58,890 bases of DNA from an uncultured Candidatus Melainabacteria bacterium (GTDB lineage Bacteria > Cyanobacteriota > Vampirovibrionia > Gastranaerophilales > Gastranaerophilaceae), in the NCBI GenBank assembly GCA_934692485.1, contig CAKUTX010000009.1:1-58890 (forward strand), read 5' to 3'. The notes under the pieces were generated by a model. It saw only the letters and a list, made by a program, of their open reading frames with translations. It ran no database searches and was not told the DNA's origin. Shown in pieces: positions 7,408 through 18,420 of this stretch (positions are counted from its first letter, which is position 1; every line of letters begins with the position of its first letter). The translations under genes were made by a program, and so were the position numbers.

Positions 7408-9270
7408 ATGAATTATAAAAAATTATTAGTATCATCTATTGTCGTTATGACTGCCCTAACAGCACAGGTGTCAGCAAAAGAATTGCAAGCACAAGTACAA
7501 AGAAATACTACAACTGTTCCGAATTTGTATTCTCAACAGAATGTTGCGCCTGTCAAATCAGTATCTCAACCTTACCCCGAGATAGCAAAATTGATTGAAT
7601 ATAACCACTGTGATGAAGCAGATGCAAAGATTAAAGAAATGCTTGGAACAAAGCCGAATGATGTCAATTTATTGGCATTGCGTGCTGTTTCAATGGCAAA
7701 ACAACATAAACTTGAGCCAGCTCAGTTTGAATTAGATAAATTGTTGAAAAAAGCGCCAAACAACCCTATTTTGCATTATGCACAGGGCTATGTTTATATG
7801 CAACGTCAAACAGCTTCTGACGTTGATTATATTAAAACTACAAGAGGCTTGATTAATTCAGCGATTAAAGAATTCGTTGCAGCTGTACATTTAGACAGCA
7901 AATATTATCAAGCATATAATGCTATGGGTGTTGCAACTTTGAAGCTTGGCAACAGAAATGATGCTCTTGATTTGTTTAATACATCACTAAAAATCAATCC
8001 AGGATTTGCAAACGCACATGATAATGTTGGTGTTGTTCAAATGATGAATGGCAATCTTGATGCCGCAGAAAGTAGCTTTATGAAAGCTATGAAGTACAAT
8101 ACTCACAACCCTACTGCTTGGTATCATATGGCACAAGTTGAAACTCGCAGAGGAAATTATTCAAAAGCTTTGACTTGGGTTAACCACTCTTTGCACGTAA
8201 ACCCAAATTCTTCTCCTGCTTTGACTTTGCAAGGTGAATTGTATTTGAAACAGGGAAACCAAGCCGCTGCTATAAATTCTTTCAAAAAAGCACAATTGGT
8301 GAAACCTGAAAACTCAAGACCTTATATGAATTTGGCAACAATTTATGAAAATCGTGCAGATGAAGAATTTGCAATGGAACAGCTAAAGACTGCTTTGGCA
8401 ATCAATCCAAATAACCAAGAAAGCAAGTTGCGTATTGCTAATATGGCTTTGCATATCAGAAAATACGATCAAGCTTTGGATTACTATTCAAAACTTGTCG
8501 GTGATTCTACATATAATGATGATGCTATTGTCGGACTTGCAAATACTTATTACGAGATGGCAAAAGACCGTGGTGAAAATAATGGTATTACGACAAACAA
8601 AGAAGTTTACTTGGCTTACGATTACATAAATAAAGCTATTGAGAAATGTCCTGAAGATTTGGAATTGCATTTGGCAAAACTTAAACTTGCAAGACTTGTA
8701 CACCAAGAACCATTGTCACGTGATAGTTTGAACTATATTATTCAAGCTGCTGGAAATAATCTTATGGATAGCGTGATTAAAGGTGAAGCTTATCTTGCAA
8801 TGGGCAGAGAAAAAGATGCAGTTTATACATTTGAGAATGCTGTTAATTTCTCAAATACTGTAGATGATGACTTATATTTGGCAGAAATTCTTGTTCATAA
8901 CAAACAGTTTAGAACTGCAAGATTGGCTTTGCAAAAGGCTTTGATGAAAGACCCTAATAATGTTATTGCAAAAAATGGTATTGAATATATTAACCTTTGC
9001 GAAACTAAGTCAAATGAATTCTTTGATATTGCTCAACATGAATACCAAGAAAACAATTACGCATCAGCTATTGAGTATTGCAACCGCGCAATTGACTTCT
9101 ATCATAACAGTGCGCAAATCGCTAAGTTGAAGGCAATGTCTTATGAAAAAGAATTGAACTACAGAGGTGCGATGAAATATTATCAACAGTACCTCGCTAT
9201 GAACCCCAATGCTGCTGATAAAGCTGCTATAATGGCTAAAATGGATAAATTCAGATCCAAAGCAAACTAA
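7408..9270 (+). CDS. Exported TPR-repeat protein
   Basis: A 620-residue protein with a clear N-terminal signal peptide (MNYKKLLVSSIVVMTALTAQVSA, cleavage before KE). The mature part consists of tandem tetratricopeptide repeats with the usual 34-residue spacing, seen as repeated A-x2-x-L-G-N or D-A-x-x-x-F-x-x-A-L-x-x-N-P patterns (for example KLGNRNDALDLFNTSLKINP and MNGNLDAAESSFMKAMKYN). TPR superhelices bind partner proteins, here in the periplasm or at the outer membrane. The gene has its own promoter and is followed after 20 bases by a small gene and then engB. The partner is unknown; roles in envelope assembly or polysaccharide export are typical. Confidence 0.85.
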   Translation: MNYKKLLVSSIVVMTALTAQVSAKELQAQVQRNTTTVPNLYSQQNVAPVKSVSQPYPEIAKLIEYNHCDEADAKIKEMLGTKPNDVNLLALRAVSMAKQHKLEPAQFELDKLLKKAPNNPILHYAQGYVYMQRQTASDVDYIKTTRGLINSAIKEFVAAVHLDSKYYQAYNAMGVATLKLGNRNDALDLFNTSLKINPGFANAHDNVGVVQMMNGNLDAAESSFMKAMKYNTHNPTAWYHMAQVETRRGNYSKALTWVNHSLHVNPNSSPALTLQGELYLKQGNQAAAINSFKKAQLVKPENSRPYMNLATIYENRADEEFAMEQLKTALAINPNNQESKLRIANMALHIRKYDQALDYYSKLVGDSTYNDDAIVGLANTYYEMAKDRGENNGITTNKEVYLAYDYINKAIEKCPEDLELHLAKLKLARLVHQEPLSRDSLNYIIQAAGNNLMDSVIKGEAYLAMGREKDAVYTFENAVNFSNTVDDDLYLAEILVHNKQFRTARLALQKALMKDPNNVIAKNGIEYINLCETKSNEFFDIAQHEYQENNYASAIEYCNRAIDFYHNSAQIAKLKAMSYEKELNYRGAMKYYQQYLAMNPNAADKAAIMAKMDKFRSKAN

Positions 9271-9290
9271 TTTACCAGACCGAAAATAAA

Positions 9291-9548
9291 ATGAAAAAAT
9301 TTGATATAAGAAAAACATTTGATATATTTTTGAGAGAGCCCATCAGTGTACTGACTGAGGGGCTGTTTCAACTTGTAAATATTGAGAATAATATTTTTAG
9401 CCAAAAGCCTTACGTAAATGTAGATTTTGTGAACAAAAAAACTCAAATAACTGTTGTAAATAGCGAAAAAATGTATAATTTGTTTCAAAAAGTCTTGTTT
9501 CAGCGTCGATTGAAAGAACAAAAAGAAAAAGCATTAAGTAATAAGTAG
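9291..9548 (+). CDS. Small hypothetical protein between TPR gene and engB
   Basis: An 85-residue basic protein of unknown function, with a regular mix of hydrophobic and charged residues and no cysteine pattern, signal or membrane helix. It follows the TPR gene by 20 bases on the same strand and precedes engB by 37 bases, which suggests an operon. The start has no obvious Shine-Dalgarno sequence, and it may be read by coupling. The opposite strand also carries an open frame here, so the coding call rests on strand context and protein-like composition. Confidence 0.5.
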   Translation: MKKFDIRKTFDIFLREPISVLTEGLFQLVNIENNIFSQKPYVNVDFVNKKTQITVVNSEKMYNLFQKVLFQRRLKEQKEKALSNK

Positions 9549-9585
9549 TAAAAAGTAGTCGAAAAAATTTCTTTTATGTTATCAT

Positions 9586-10176
9586 ATGTTTATGGCTACA
9601 AAATATATGCAGGCAAAATTTTTAATAAGTGCGGAAAAGTTGTCGCAGTGTCCGAATTATACTTTACCGGAATTCCCTTTGTTGGGACGTTCAAATGTGG
9701 GAAAATCTTCATTTATCAACGGAATGGCAAACCACAAAAAACTTGCTAAAACTTCTAACACTCCTGGTAAAACAAGATTGATAAACTTTTTTCAGTTTAC
9801 GAATAAGTTTATGATTGCTGATTTGCCAGGGTATGGTTATGCAAAGGTGTCTAAGGAAGCTCAAAATAGGTGGCAAAAGTATTTAGAGGAATATTTGCTT
9901 AATAGGGAGCAAATAAAATCACTTGTTCAACTTGTTGATGGCAGGCATGATATTCAAAAAAATGATTTTCAGATGCGAGAATGGGTTGCGGCATATGATT
10001 TGCCTATTTTTACAATCGTAACCAAGATGGATTATGTTCCAAAATCAAAGACAATGAATGTTATAAAAAATGTTGAAAAACAGTTTGGTGGAGTTGTTTT
10101 GCCGTTTAGCGCAACAGATAATCGCTATAACGAAAAGATTTTTGAGCATATTTTGACATTATGTCAGCAAGATTAA
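9586..10176 (+). CDS. engB: Ribosome biogenesis GTPase EngB/YsxC
   Basis: A 196-residue small GTPase that assists assembly of the large ribosomal subunit. All G motifs are visible: G1 GRSNVGKSS (34-42, K40), the G2 threonine in NTPGKTR, G3 DLPGYG, G4 TKMD, and a G5-like FSATDN near the C-terminus. Length is normal for the family. An alternative ATG two codons downstream (MATKYMQ) is equally plausible; neither has a strong ribosome site. The gene ends 71 bases before the convergent enolase gene, with a terminator between them. Confidence 0.95.
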   Translation: MFMATKYMQAKFLISAEKLSQCPNYTLPEFPLLGRSNVGKSSFINGMANHKKLAKTSNTPGKTRLINFFQFTNKFMIADLPGYGYAKVSKEAQNRWQKYLEEYLLNREQIKSLVQLVDGRHDIQKNDFQMREWVAAYDLPIFTIVTKMDYVPKSKTMNVIKNVEKQFGGVVLPFSATDNRYNEKIFEHILTLCQQD

Positions 10177-10198
10177 TTGATAATTAAAAACGTAAAAA

Positions 10199-10225
10199 AT
10201 AAGGCGAAGTTAAACTCCGCCTTAA
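10199..10225 (-). terminator. Terminator of enolase
   Basis: On the minus strand AAGGCGgAGTT-taa-ACTtCGCCTT followed by six T. It lies just after the enolase stop and can also help stop engB from the other side, since the stem is nearly symmetrical. Confidence 0.8.
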
Positions 10226-10246
10226 TAGAATTCTATAAAAATTTGT

Positions 10247-11590
<1,344 letters not shown>

Positions 11591-11639
11591 CTAACTTTGC
11601 AAGTAGTTTTTTATTCCCAAGAAGGGGAATTTTTGAAAA

Positions 11640-12908
11640 TTATAAATCATCCAATAAATTTTCATCGAGTAAAATATCATGCCCCATGTTGTGCATCAAA
11701 TCCAAATATGCGTTGTAATAAACTTGCATATCGCTAATATATTCATTTAATATTTCTTGGTGGGAATTTTCTATAATAAATAAGTTTAGCAAAGATGTTT
11801 TTCCATCAGCATATCTTTGCTCTGACATTTTAAGCATATTGTCTGATTCTTTTAAAATTGCGGCATAATAACCCATATTTTCTTTTGCGTATTTGAAATT
11901 GTTGTAATCTTCTTTTAGAGCGAATTTTAATTTGTTTTCAAAAGAAACTTTATCTATTTTTGCTCGTTCTAAGACAATTTTTGCGCGTTTAACTTCTGGT
12001 CTGTAAGTATAAAGTACTGGCAAGTCTAAATATCCACCAATATAAGCTCCGTGATTTTGTCCGTCACCGGAGAAAGCATAGCCACCCATAACTGTTAAAT
12101 CCGGAATTGCTTTGTGTTTTGCGACAGTCAATTCTTGTTCGGACTTGTCGATGGTATCATATGCAATTTTTATCGAATAGCTGTATTTCATTGCAACTTC
12201 TTCTATTGTCGCGTATTCCGGCAGTTGAATATCTAAAAGAGAAATGTGTTCTTGGAATAGAGAATTTTCTCTTGTGTCATACATTGTGTCGGTGTTTTTA
12301 AGGTTTAAAACCTTGTTGAAATGAAATTGAGCATAAATCAAATTAGCTTTTGCTTTGTTCAAAGAAATTAACTGTTTTTTATGTTTAATATCTGATTGAA
12401 TTTTTTCAATCTCATAGTTAGGCGAATTTTTCGGTTTTGCTTCTGCAACTTGGCGCATTTTTCTATAAAGCTGTTCTCTTTGTTGCAAAATTGTGACAAC
12501 TGATTTCATATAAACGACATCAAAATACGCGCTCATAACGTCAAGTTTGAGGTTTAATTCTTCTTGTCTTATTTTTGTTTCTTGCAAATTTAAGTTTGCG
12601 ATTGCGGCTTTTTTTCGAACTCCTCTTTTGGCAATTTCAATCGGCAAAGCCAGTCCAGCTTGGCTTGCGTTGCCTTTGCCAATGTTTCCAACAAGTATTG
12701 TTGACTGTGCTTGAGGGTTTTTTAATGCATTTGCCATTTTTACTTCTTGTTTAAGAATATCTATTTCTTTGCGTTTTGCTTGTAATTCCAAATTATTTTC
12801 CAATGCCAAATGAACGGCATCTGTGGCAGAAATTTTTACAATATCTGCATTTGCGGGCAAAATCGTTATTGAAATTAATACAAAAAGTAAAATAATCTTT
12901 TTCATCAA
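11640..12908 (-). CDS. TolC-family outer-membrane channel protein
   Basis: A 422-residue outer membrane efflux protein. An N-terminal signal peptide (MKKIILLFVLISITILPANA) is followed by two long helical halves with the alternating pattern of the OEP family (for example ALENNLELQAKRKEIDILKQE and, in the second half, the SEQRYADGKTSLLNLFIIE motif typical of TolC/NodT repeats). Such trimers form the exit duct of efflux pumps or type I secretion. No inner-membrane partner (RND, ABC or adaptor) is adjacent, so the substrate is unknown. It supports a genuine outer membrane in this organism. Confidence 0.88.
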   Translation of the reverse strand: MMKKIILLFVLISITILPANADIVKISATDAVHLALENNLELQAKRKEIDILKQEVKMANALKNPQAQSTILVGNIGKGNASQAGLALPIEIAKRGVRKKAAIANLNLQETKIRQEELNLKLDVMSAYFDVVYMKSVVTILQQREQLYRKMRQVAEAKPKNSPNYEIEKIQSDIKHKKQLISLNKAKANLIYAQFHFNKVLNLKNTDTMYDTRENSLFQEHISLLDIQLPEYATIEEVAMKYSYSIKIAYDTIDKSEQELTVAKHKAIPDLTVMGGYAFSGDGQNHGAYIGGYLDLPVLYTYRPEVKRAKIVLERAKIDKVSFENKLKFALKEDYNNFKYAKENMGYYAAILKESDNMLKMSEQRYADGKTSLLNLFIIENSHQEILNEYISDMQVYYNAYLDLMHNMGHDILLDENLLDDL

Positions 12909-12929
12909 AAATATTATACAACAAATATT

Positions 12930-13136
12930 TTAAACAATTTGAGGATAACCAGCAACATTAATCAAAATGTCTATAACTTTTGGCATTTGACACTTGAAAG
13001 AATAATGTCCATCTTTAAGTGAACATTTTTTGCAATCACATTTAATAGAATAGCACTCAATAGCCTGTTCAGTCCAACTTTGCGTAATCGATGACGAAAT
13101 ATCTCCGTTAGTCTGCGGATAAAACACATCTTCCAT
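12930..13136 (-). CDS. Small cysteine-motif protein, paralogue of the 34703 gene
   Basis: A 68-residue protein starting MEDVFYPQ at 13136 (ribosome site GGGG eight bases before; the upstream in-frame GTG at 13145 is less likely). The core W-T-x2-A-x-E-C-Y-x4-C-x-C-x2-C-x10-C-Q-M is shared with the gene at 34703, and both continue into a helix ending G-x-P. The clustered cysteines suggest metal binding or a disulfide knot; the following short helices could be a DNA-binding or protein-binding element. Function unknown. It lies between the TolC-like gene and the autotransporter. Confidence 0.7.
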   Translation of the reverse strand: MEDVFYPQTNGDISSSITQSWTEQAIECYSIKCDCKKCSLKDGHYSFKCQMPKVIDILINVAGYPQIV

Positions 13137-13261
13137 AATAAACACCCCAATATTCTACCTACTTGTATTTTAAAACAGTTGGGTTGTTTTTTAATCCTAC
13201 AAATGGTGGAAATTTTTTGGTGTAGCTGATTTGGTTATTCTGAGTGAATGTGAGCTGTTAG

Positions 13262-13291
13262 CTGTTAATTGTTATTTGTTAATTGTTATTT
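13262..13291. repeat. 14-base tandem repeat at the autotransporter 3' end
   Basis: GTTAATTGTTATTT occurs twice in tandem, overlapping the last codons and the stop region of the autotransporter gene. A shorter echo (AGCTGTTAGCTGTTA) precedes it. Probably replication slippage; no function is apparent. Confidence 0.5.
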
Positions 13292-16200
13292 TCCACGGCC
13301 AAAAGCAGCTCTGTAACCTAATGAGAAGATTACACCATTTCTTCCGATGTTTCTAAACATTGCTTGTGCGTATCCTGTTGAACGTTCACCCCATCGTTTT
13401 TGTACACCTATTCCGTATTGAATGTAAGGTTTTACAGACAATTGAGGCAAACTTGTGTCCATTGCGGTGAATTTTGTTTTGTCCATAATATTCCACATAA
13501 AGTCAACACCAAGATATGGTTGCCATCCATCTTTCAAGTTGCCGATGAATTTTAATCCTGGAGCCAATTGAACAGCACTCAACGGGTCTGAGTGAATTTT
13601 TAATCCAGCTGCATTTGTATAATTGAAAGTATCAACCAATGAATAAGATGCTATGAAATGTGGTTGAATAATAAATTTGTTGTTTAACAATTCCCAGTTG
13701 TAGCCGGTTTTTAACGCAGTACCAATTGACCACATTCCGAAGTTTTCTGAGCCGTACATAGTATTGGCATCGACACCTGATAGCCCTGTTGCAATTGTCC
13801 AACCTCCAAACCAGTCGCCTTTATACAAAGTTCCTGTTACGCCTAATGTGCCGCCGTTTTGCCACAAGCTGTTTCCGTTAAATACTTGGTGTGAGCCGTT
13901 GTAACCGATATATGTGCTAAACACTCCGTCAAATCCGTTACGAAATTCTTTCATTGCAGTATCGCCACCGAAGAAAGTTCCGTACATTACATTGGAAACT
14001 TTTGGCCCATTTTTAAGGTTAACTTTTTCATAAGATGTATAAGGTCTTGCCCAGAAACCAGCGCGTTCTTCTGGAATTGCTCCAGAATATTGCGAAACAG
14101 AGCCAAATCCGTCACCATCATATGCGTATTTGTTATGGAGTTTCAATGCTTGACGTTGTTCTTTTGTCATAAGCATTGTCATGTCCATGTTTGAAAAAGC
14201 TTGGTCATAAGCGTTCAATTGGTTAAAATATCCACCCAGCTGAGCTGCTACAGGAGCAACCATTACTGCAGGGTTAACGTTGTTGTAATCACTTGCTGAG
14301 CCTCTTGTAAACTCAAAACTGCCTTCTGTAGCATCATAACCGACCCCATACTTATATATCGGAGAGTAAGCTACATTTGAAACAGTTGTTGTGATGTGAG
14401 ATTTTAAAGTGTCGTCACTAACAAAATTAATAACAGTACTATCTTTTGTTGCATCGCTTAAAAGGTTTATACTGCTGACGTTTAAGTTTGCATTATTTAC
14501 AATTGTAGGTGTATTGGCAATAGAAAGAGTATCCATTTTCCCTGCGGCCAAATCTGCGTCAACTGCTATATTTGAATTTGCACTAAGTGTCAAATCTTTT
14601 AAATCAATGTTATTGACAGCTCCGTTTGCTATATTCAACATACCGCCATTAAACACAAGAGAATTTGTTCCTCCAGCCAAATAGCTATCTTTTGTAAACC
14701 CGACCATACCGCTGTTAAGATTATATTTAACATCTGTAAGTTGGTTATTATGTATAGTTCTGGCATTTTCGTTTGTCAAAGTAACTGGATCAACTTCGCC
14801 ATTAAATACGATTGTGCCTTCACCTTTCATAAGAACTTCATTAGCCACATTAGCAGAGCGTAAAGCGTTATTTATAGTAATTCTTCTTGAATTTCCTGTT
14901 GTTAAATTTACTTTTGCACTATCGCCGTCAAGATAAATTGAGTTATCCAAATTTAATCCTTCTGTAGCGGAAGTGCCTGCATTTACTCCAGAAATGTTTA
15001 TATCTTTGTTTATTGCAGAAATATTCAAAGTACCGTTATTTTTTACATTCAACGCACCTTTTGAAGAATCGGAAGTTTTAAACCCGTTAATACTAATATC
15101 TTTCAAGTCAAGAGTTTGACCATCTCCGATATTAATACCGTTTTTTTCTGCCCCGTTAAGTGTGTGTCCGTTACCATTGACAGTTAACTTTGTTCCGCCA
15201 AGATTTCCGTTCCAAGCATTTTCGCCAAGTCCAGTTTCTGTGATTTCAATGTCTTTCGTTGCTGAGAAGCTTCTTTCATTTGCCAAAGAAACATTTGTTC
15301 CGTTAATTTCTCCATCTTTATTTACGGCAAGTGTAAAACCGTCTATTTTTGTTGCAACTCCGTCTTTTGTAATTGGAGTAACTTCCATTTCAGATTTGTC
15401 ATTGATTGTCACAGTGTACAAATAATCGTTTGTTGCGACTTTCAACCCGTTATCAGGAAGTTTTATTGCAAGATTATCAATTTTTATTGGCTCACCTGTT
15501 ATAATTGGTTCGTTTGGATTTTCAATATCTGCAATAATATTAATTTCAGAAATATTTAAAGTTCCTGATGCATTTTTAACATTTGCAAAATCCGTGAAGC
15601 GTTCAGAGTCGGATAAATCCATATCAATTTTGACGTTACCATTATTTGAAACAAGATTGTTTATGTTAGCCATACCAATTTGGCCATTAATCAAATCGAG
15701 CGTTCCGCCTTTAGCAATTGTTACATCTGTGCCGTCCAAGTAATTATCAACAGCAAGTTTTATGGTTCCATTGTTTATATTTACCGCCAAATTCCCATTA
15801 TCAGGTGTAATTGCGCTGTTTAAAATTACATCACCATTTGAATTTATTGTTCCATTGCCAGCAATGCCACTGTTAAACGAGATAGTTTTCCCATTTTCTG
15901 TATTCAAATCCATTGTAGATTTGTTCAAATAAATATCGTTTCCACCCTTTTCGGCTTTGTTATTTGAAAATACTACATTTCTGTTTTTTGCGTTAATTGT
16001 TAGTTTTTGATTAACTGTTTTATCTGTATTTCCGTTAGAATAGAAGATTGCGCCACCGTAATTTCCGGCAGTGTTGCCAACAAAATCAGTATCAGTAATT
16101 GTTATGTTGTCAGGAGTAAAAATTCCGGTTCCATCGATATTATCTCCTGATGAAATCGCACCACCGTTCATTCCTGCAGAGTTGTTTGCAAAAGCAGAAT

Positions 16201-18343
16201 TTTTAATTGTTGTACCTTTTTCACTATTTAAAACTAAAATTGCACCACCATTGTAGTTTGTACTGTTTCCGACAAATGAAGTGTCATCAATAGTTGTGCT
16301 GCCGGATGTTGCTATAGCACCACCACCAAATAACGGAGAGAGCAATGCTGCTGCGTCTTCTGTCGATGACTCGTCATCTGATTTTTTTTCTTTATCATTT
16401 AATATGATATTTGCAGTGTTGTTATTGAAGCTTGAACTTTTTACGTTTAAATTTCCGTTAGAACCGATAGCACCACCATTTTGAGAAGCAATTATTGGAG
16501 TTGTGTTATCATCGGCTTTGATTGTAACCTTCGTTCCTGTTGTGTAATTATTGTTAAACGTACTTGAATTTACGTTTAAATCTCCATCATTGCTATAAAT
16601 AGCACCACCTGTGGATGAACTATTGTCTGTGAACGTAGAGTTATTAATTGTTGCGGTTGCATTTTCTTTCACTATCACGGTGTTGTTTGTTTCATCGTTT
16701 TCTGTGATTACGTCATTGTAAATAGCACCACCGGCAGTTGTTGCAGAGTTTGAATTGAAGTTACTTGAATTTACTGTTAATTTTGCACCTTGATTATGGA
16801 TAGCGCCACCGACTGATTTGGCTGTATTTTTGCTAAATGTAGAATTCTCAACACTCATATCTGCAATCGAAGCAATAGCACCGCCTAGAACAGAATTGTT
16901 TTCTGTAAATGTACTTGAAGAAACTTTGAGAGGATTTGTTTTTTGAGCATTTGCAATTGCGCCACCTGAGCTTTCTTCAGCTGTTGTAGAATTGTTTCTG
17001 AATGTTGCATTTTTAATTTCTTTCAAATTAGCGATAGAATTTTCGCTTTCTGTAGTCATATCACTGGTAAAAATCGCACCACCGATTGTTGTAGCTTTGT
17101 TATTGGTGAAAGTTCCGCCGATTGTGTTAATTTCTCCAACGTTAACAATTGCGCCACCATAATTTGCGGAGTTTCCATCAAATTTTGCGTTGATATTGTC
17201 AATAGTTCCTTTGTTTGCAATAGCGCCGCCAATGCCTTTTTCGTCTGTTGTGGAGTTATTAGCGAATGAACCTCCGATTGCATTAATGTTTCCACTGTTA
17301 AATACAGCACCACCAGCAGAAGTTGCTTTGTTTGCATTAAAATTAGAGTTTAATGTTTTAATATTTCCGTTTTTGTTATTAAAAATCGCACCACCAAGTT
17401 CTGCAGTGTTAGCTTCAAATGTGCAGTCAGAAATATTCAATTCAGAGAAATTCATAATGGCTCCGCCACCGGCTTTTGCAGAATTTTCTCTAAATGTAGA
17501 ATTTTTTATACTGCTGATGGTATCTTCATTGTAAATCGCACCACCGCTTCCTTCTGTTGTATTTTGAACAAATTCTGCATCTTTGATTTCTCCTATTGTA
17601 CCTCTGTTGTAAATTGCACCACCGCCAAGTTTTGCAGTGTTTTTGGTGAAAGTTCCGCCAATAGAAGAAATTTTGCCAAGGTCTAATTCTGAAGTCGATT
17701 GAGTTGTTGGAGCTTTTTCGGTGTCGTTGTAAATTGCACCGCCATATCCGGTTGAAGCACTGTTTTCTGTGAATATTCCATTGATAGAACCGATTTTACC
17801 ATTATTTGCGATAGCTCCGCCATTAGAGGCAGTATTTTTCTCGAAAGTTCCGTTTATTGCTTCTATAACAGCATTTATCGGAATATCCTCTTTGTTTTCA
17901 CCTTGTTCGTAATCTCCAAAATTATAAATTGCACCACCGTCACCTAAAGCACTATTTCCTTTGAAAGTTGCAGAAATATTTTTTATTGTTCCGGAGTCTT
18001 GGTTTATTATCGCACCACCGTCACTGGTAGCTGTATTGTTTGAATACACTTCTTTTTCAATGCTTTCAATAATACCGTTGTTAAAAAGTCCTCCGCCATA
18101 TCCTGCTTTGTTTCCAGTATAAGTATTGTCAGATAATTTACTAATTGTTCCGCCGTTGTATATGCCACCGCCAAGATTTCCATTCGGTTCTTGAGAAGAT
18201 GTAACGTCTATATTTTCATAAGTGTGGCCACTCCAATTCTCGATAGTGTCATTGTTAACCCATTTTTCGGATGCTGAGGTGATATTTACAGATGCCAAAA
18301 CAGCAGAAATAGCCAACGATATACCCAACAATTTTTTATTCAT
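13286..18343 (-). CDS. Pmp-like autotransporter adhesin
   Basis: A 1685-residue surface protein. Signal peptide MNKKLLGISLAISAVLASVNITSA; a passenger of about 1350 residues; and a C-terminal autotransporter beta-barrel (from about residue 1400, starting ERAGFWARPY, ending FSLGYRAAFGRGK). The first half of the passenger repeats GGAI and F-x-x-N units about every 20-40 residues (such as FRENSAKAGGGAIMN), the hallmark of chlamydial polymorphic membrane proteins; the second half is a looser Asn/Gly/Thr-rich beta-helix. The barrel would insert in the outer membrane and expose the helix as an adhesin. The repeats make the gene prone to recombination. A 14-base tandem repeat lies at its 3' end. Confidence 0.9.
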   Translation of the reverse strand: MNKKLLGISLAISAVLASVNITSASEKWVNNDTIENWSGHTYENIDVTSSQEPNGNLGGGIYNGGTISKLSDNTYTGNKAGYGGGLFNNGIIESIEKEVYSNNTATSDGGAIINQDSGTIKNISATFKGNSALGDGGAIYNFGDYEQGENKEDIPINAVIEAINGTFEKNTASNGGAIANNGKIGSINGIFTENSASTGYGGAIYNDTEKAPTTQSTSELDLGKISSIGGTFTKNTAKLGGGAIYNRGTIGEIKDAEFVQNTTEGSGGAIYNEDTISSIKNSTFRENSAKAGGGAIMNFSELNISDCTFEANTAELGGAIFNNKNGNIKTLNSNFNANKATSAGGAVFNSGNINAIGGSFANNSTTDEKGIGGAIANKGTIDNINAKFDGNSANYGGAIVNVGEINTIGGTFTNNKATTIGGAIFTSDMTTESENSIANLKEIKNATFRNNSTTAEESSGGAIANAQKTNPLKVSSSTFTENNSVLGGAIASIADMSVENSTFSKNTAKSVGGAIHNQGAKLTVNSSNFNSNSATTAGGAIYNDVITENDETNNTVIVKENATATINNSTFTDNSSSTGGAIYSNDGDLNVNSSTFNNNYTTGTKVTIKADDNTTPIIASQNGGAIGSNGNLNVKSSSFNNNTANIILNDKEKKSDDESSTEDAAALLSPLFGGGAIATSGSTTIDDTSFVGNSTNYNGGAILVLNSEKGTTIKNSAFANNSAGMNGGAISSGDNIDGTGIFTPDNITITDTDFVGNTAGNYGGAIFYSNGNTDKTVNQKLTINAKNRNVVFSNNKAEKGGNDIYLNKSTMDLNTENGKTISFNSGIAGNGTINSNGDVILNSAITPDNGNLAVNINNGTIKLAVDNYLDGTDVTIAKGGTLDLINGQIGMANINNLVSNNGNVKIDMDLSDSERFTDFANVKNASGTLNISEINIIADIENPNEPIITGEPIKIDNLAIKLPDNGLKVATNDYLYTVTINDKSEMEVTPITKDGVATKIDGFTLAVNKDGEINGTNVSLANERSFSATKDIEITETGLGENAWNGNLGGTKLTVNGNGHTLNGAEKNGINIGDGQTLDLKDISINGFKTSDSSKGALNVKNNGTLNISAINKDINISGVNAGTSATEGLNLDNSIYLDGDSAKVNLTTGNSRRITINNALRSANVANEVLMKGEGTIVFNGEVDPVTLTNENARTIHNNQLTDVKYNLNSGMVGFTKDSYLAGGTNSLVFNGGMLNIANGAVNNIDLKDLTLSANSNIAVDADLAAGKMDTLSIANTPTIVNNANLNVSSINLLSDATKDSTVINFVSDDTLKSHITTTVSNVAYSPIYKYGVGYDATEGSFEFTRGSASDYNNVNPAVMVAPVAAQLGGYFNQLNAYDQAFSNMDMTMLMTKEQRQALKLHNKYAYDGDGFGSVSQYSGAIPEERAGFWARPYTSYEKVNLKNGPKVSNVMYGTFFGGDTAMKEFRNGFDGVFSTYIGYNGSHQVFNGNSLWQNGGTLGVTGTLYKGDWFGGWTIATGLSGVDANTMYGSENFGMWSIGTALKTGYNWELLNNKFIIQPHFIASYSLVDTFNYTNAAGLKIHSDPLSAVQLAPGLKFIGNLKDGWQPYLGVDFMWNIMDKTKFTAMDTSLPQLSVKPYIQYGIGVQKRWGERSTGYAQAMFRNIGRNGVIFSLGYRAAFGRGK

Positions 18344-18420
18344 AATTCTTCCTTATTTTATTAATTCCTTTGGATTATTGTAACAAATTTTGAGAATTAT
18401 GTCAAAATATTAAGCCTAAA

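Noticed and set aside
11612..11639. Terminator between the TolC-like gene and enolase
   Set aside because: The hairpin ATTCCC-aagaa-GGGGAAT has its T run on the plus strand, where there is no gene; it does not fit termination of the minus-strand gene.
16071..17534. Plus-strand frames inside the autotransporter gene
   Set aside because: Shadow frames produced by the repetitive GGAIxN coding sequence on the other strand.
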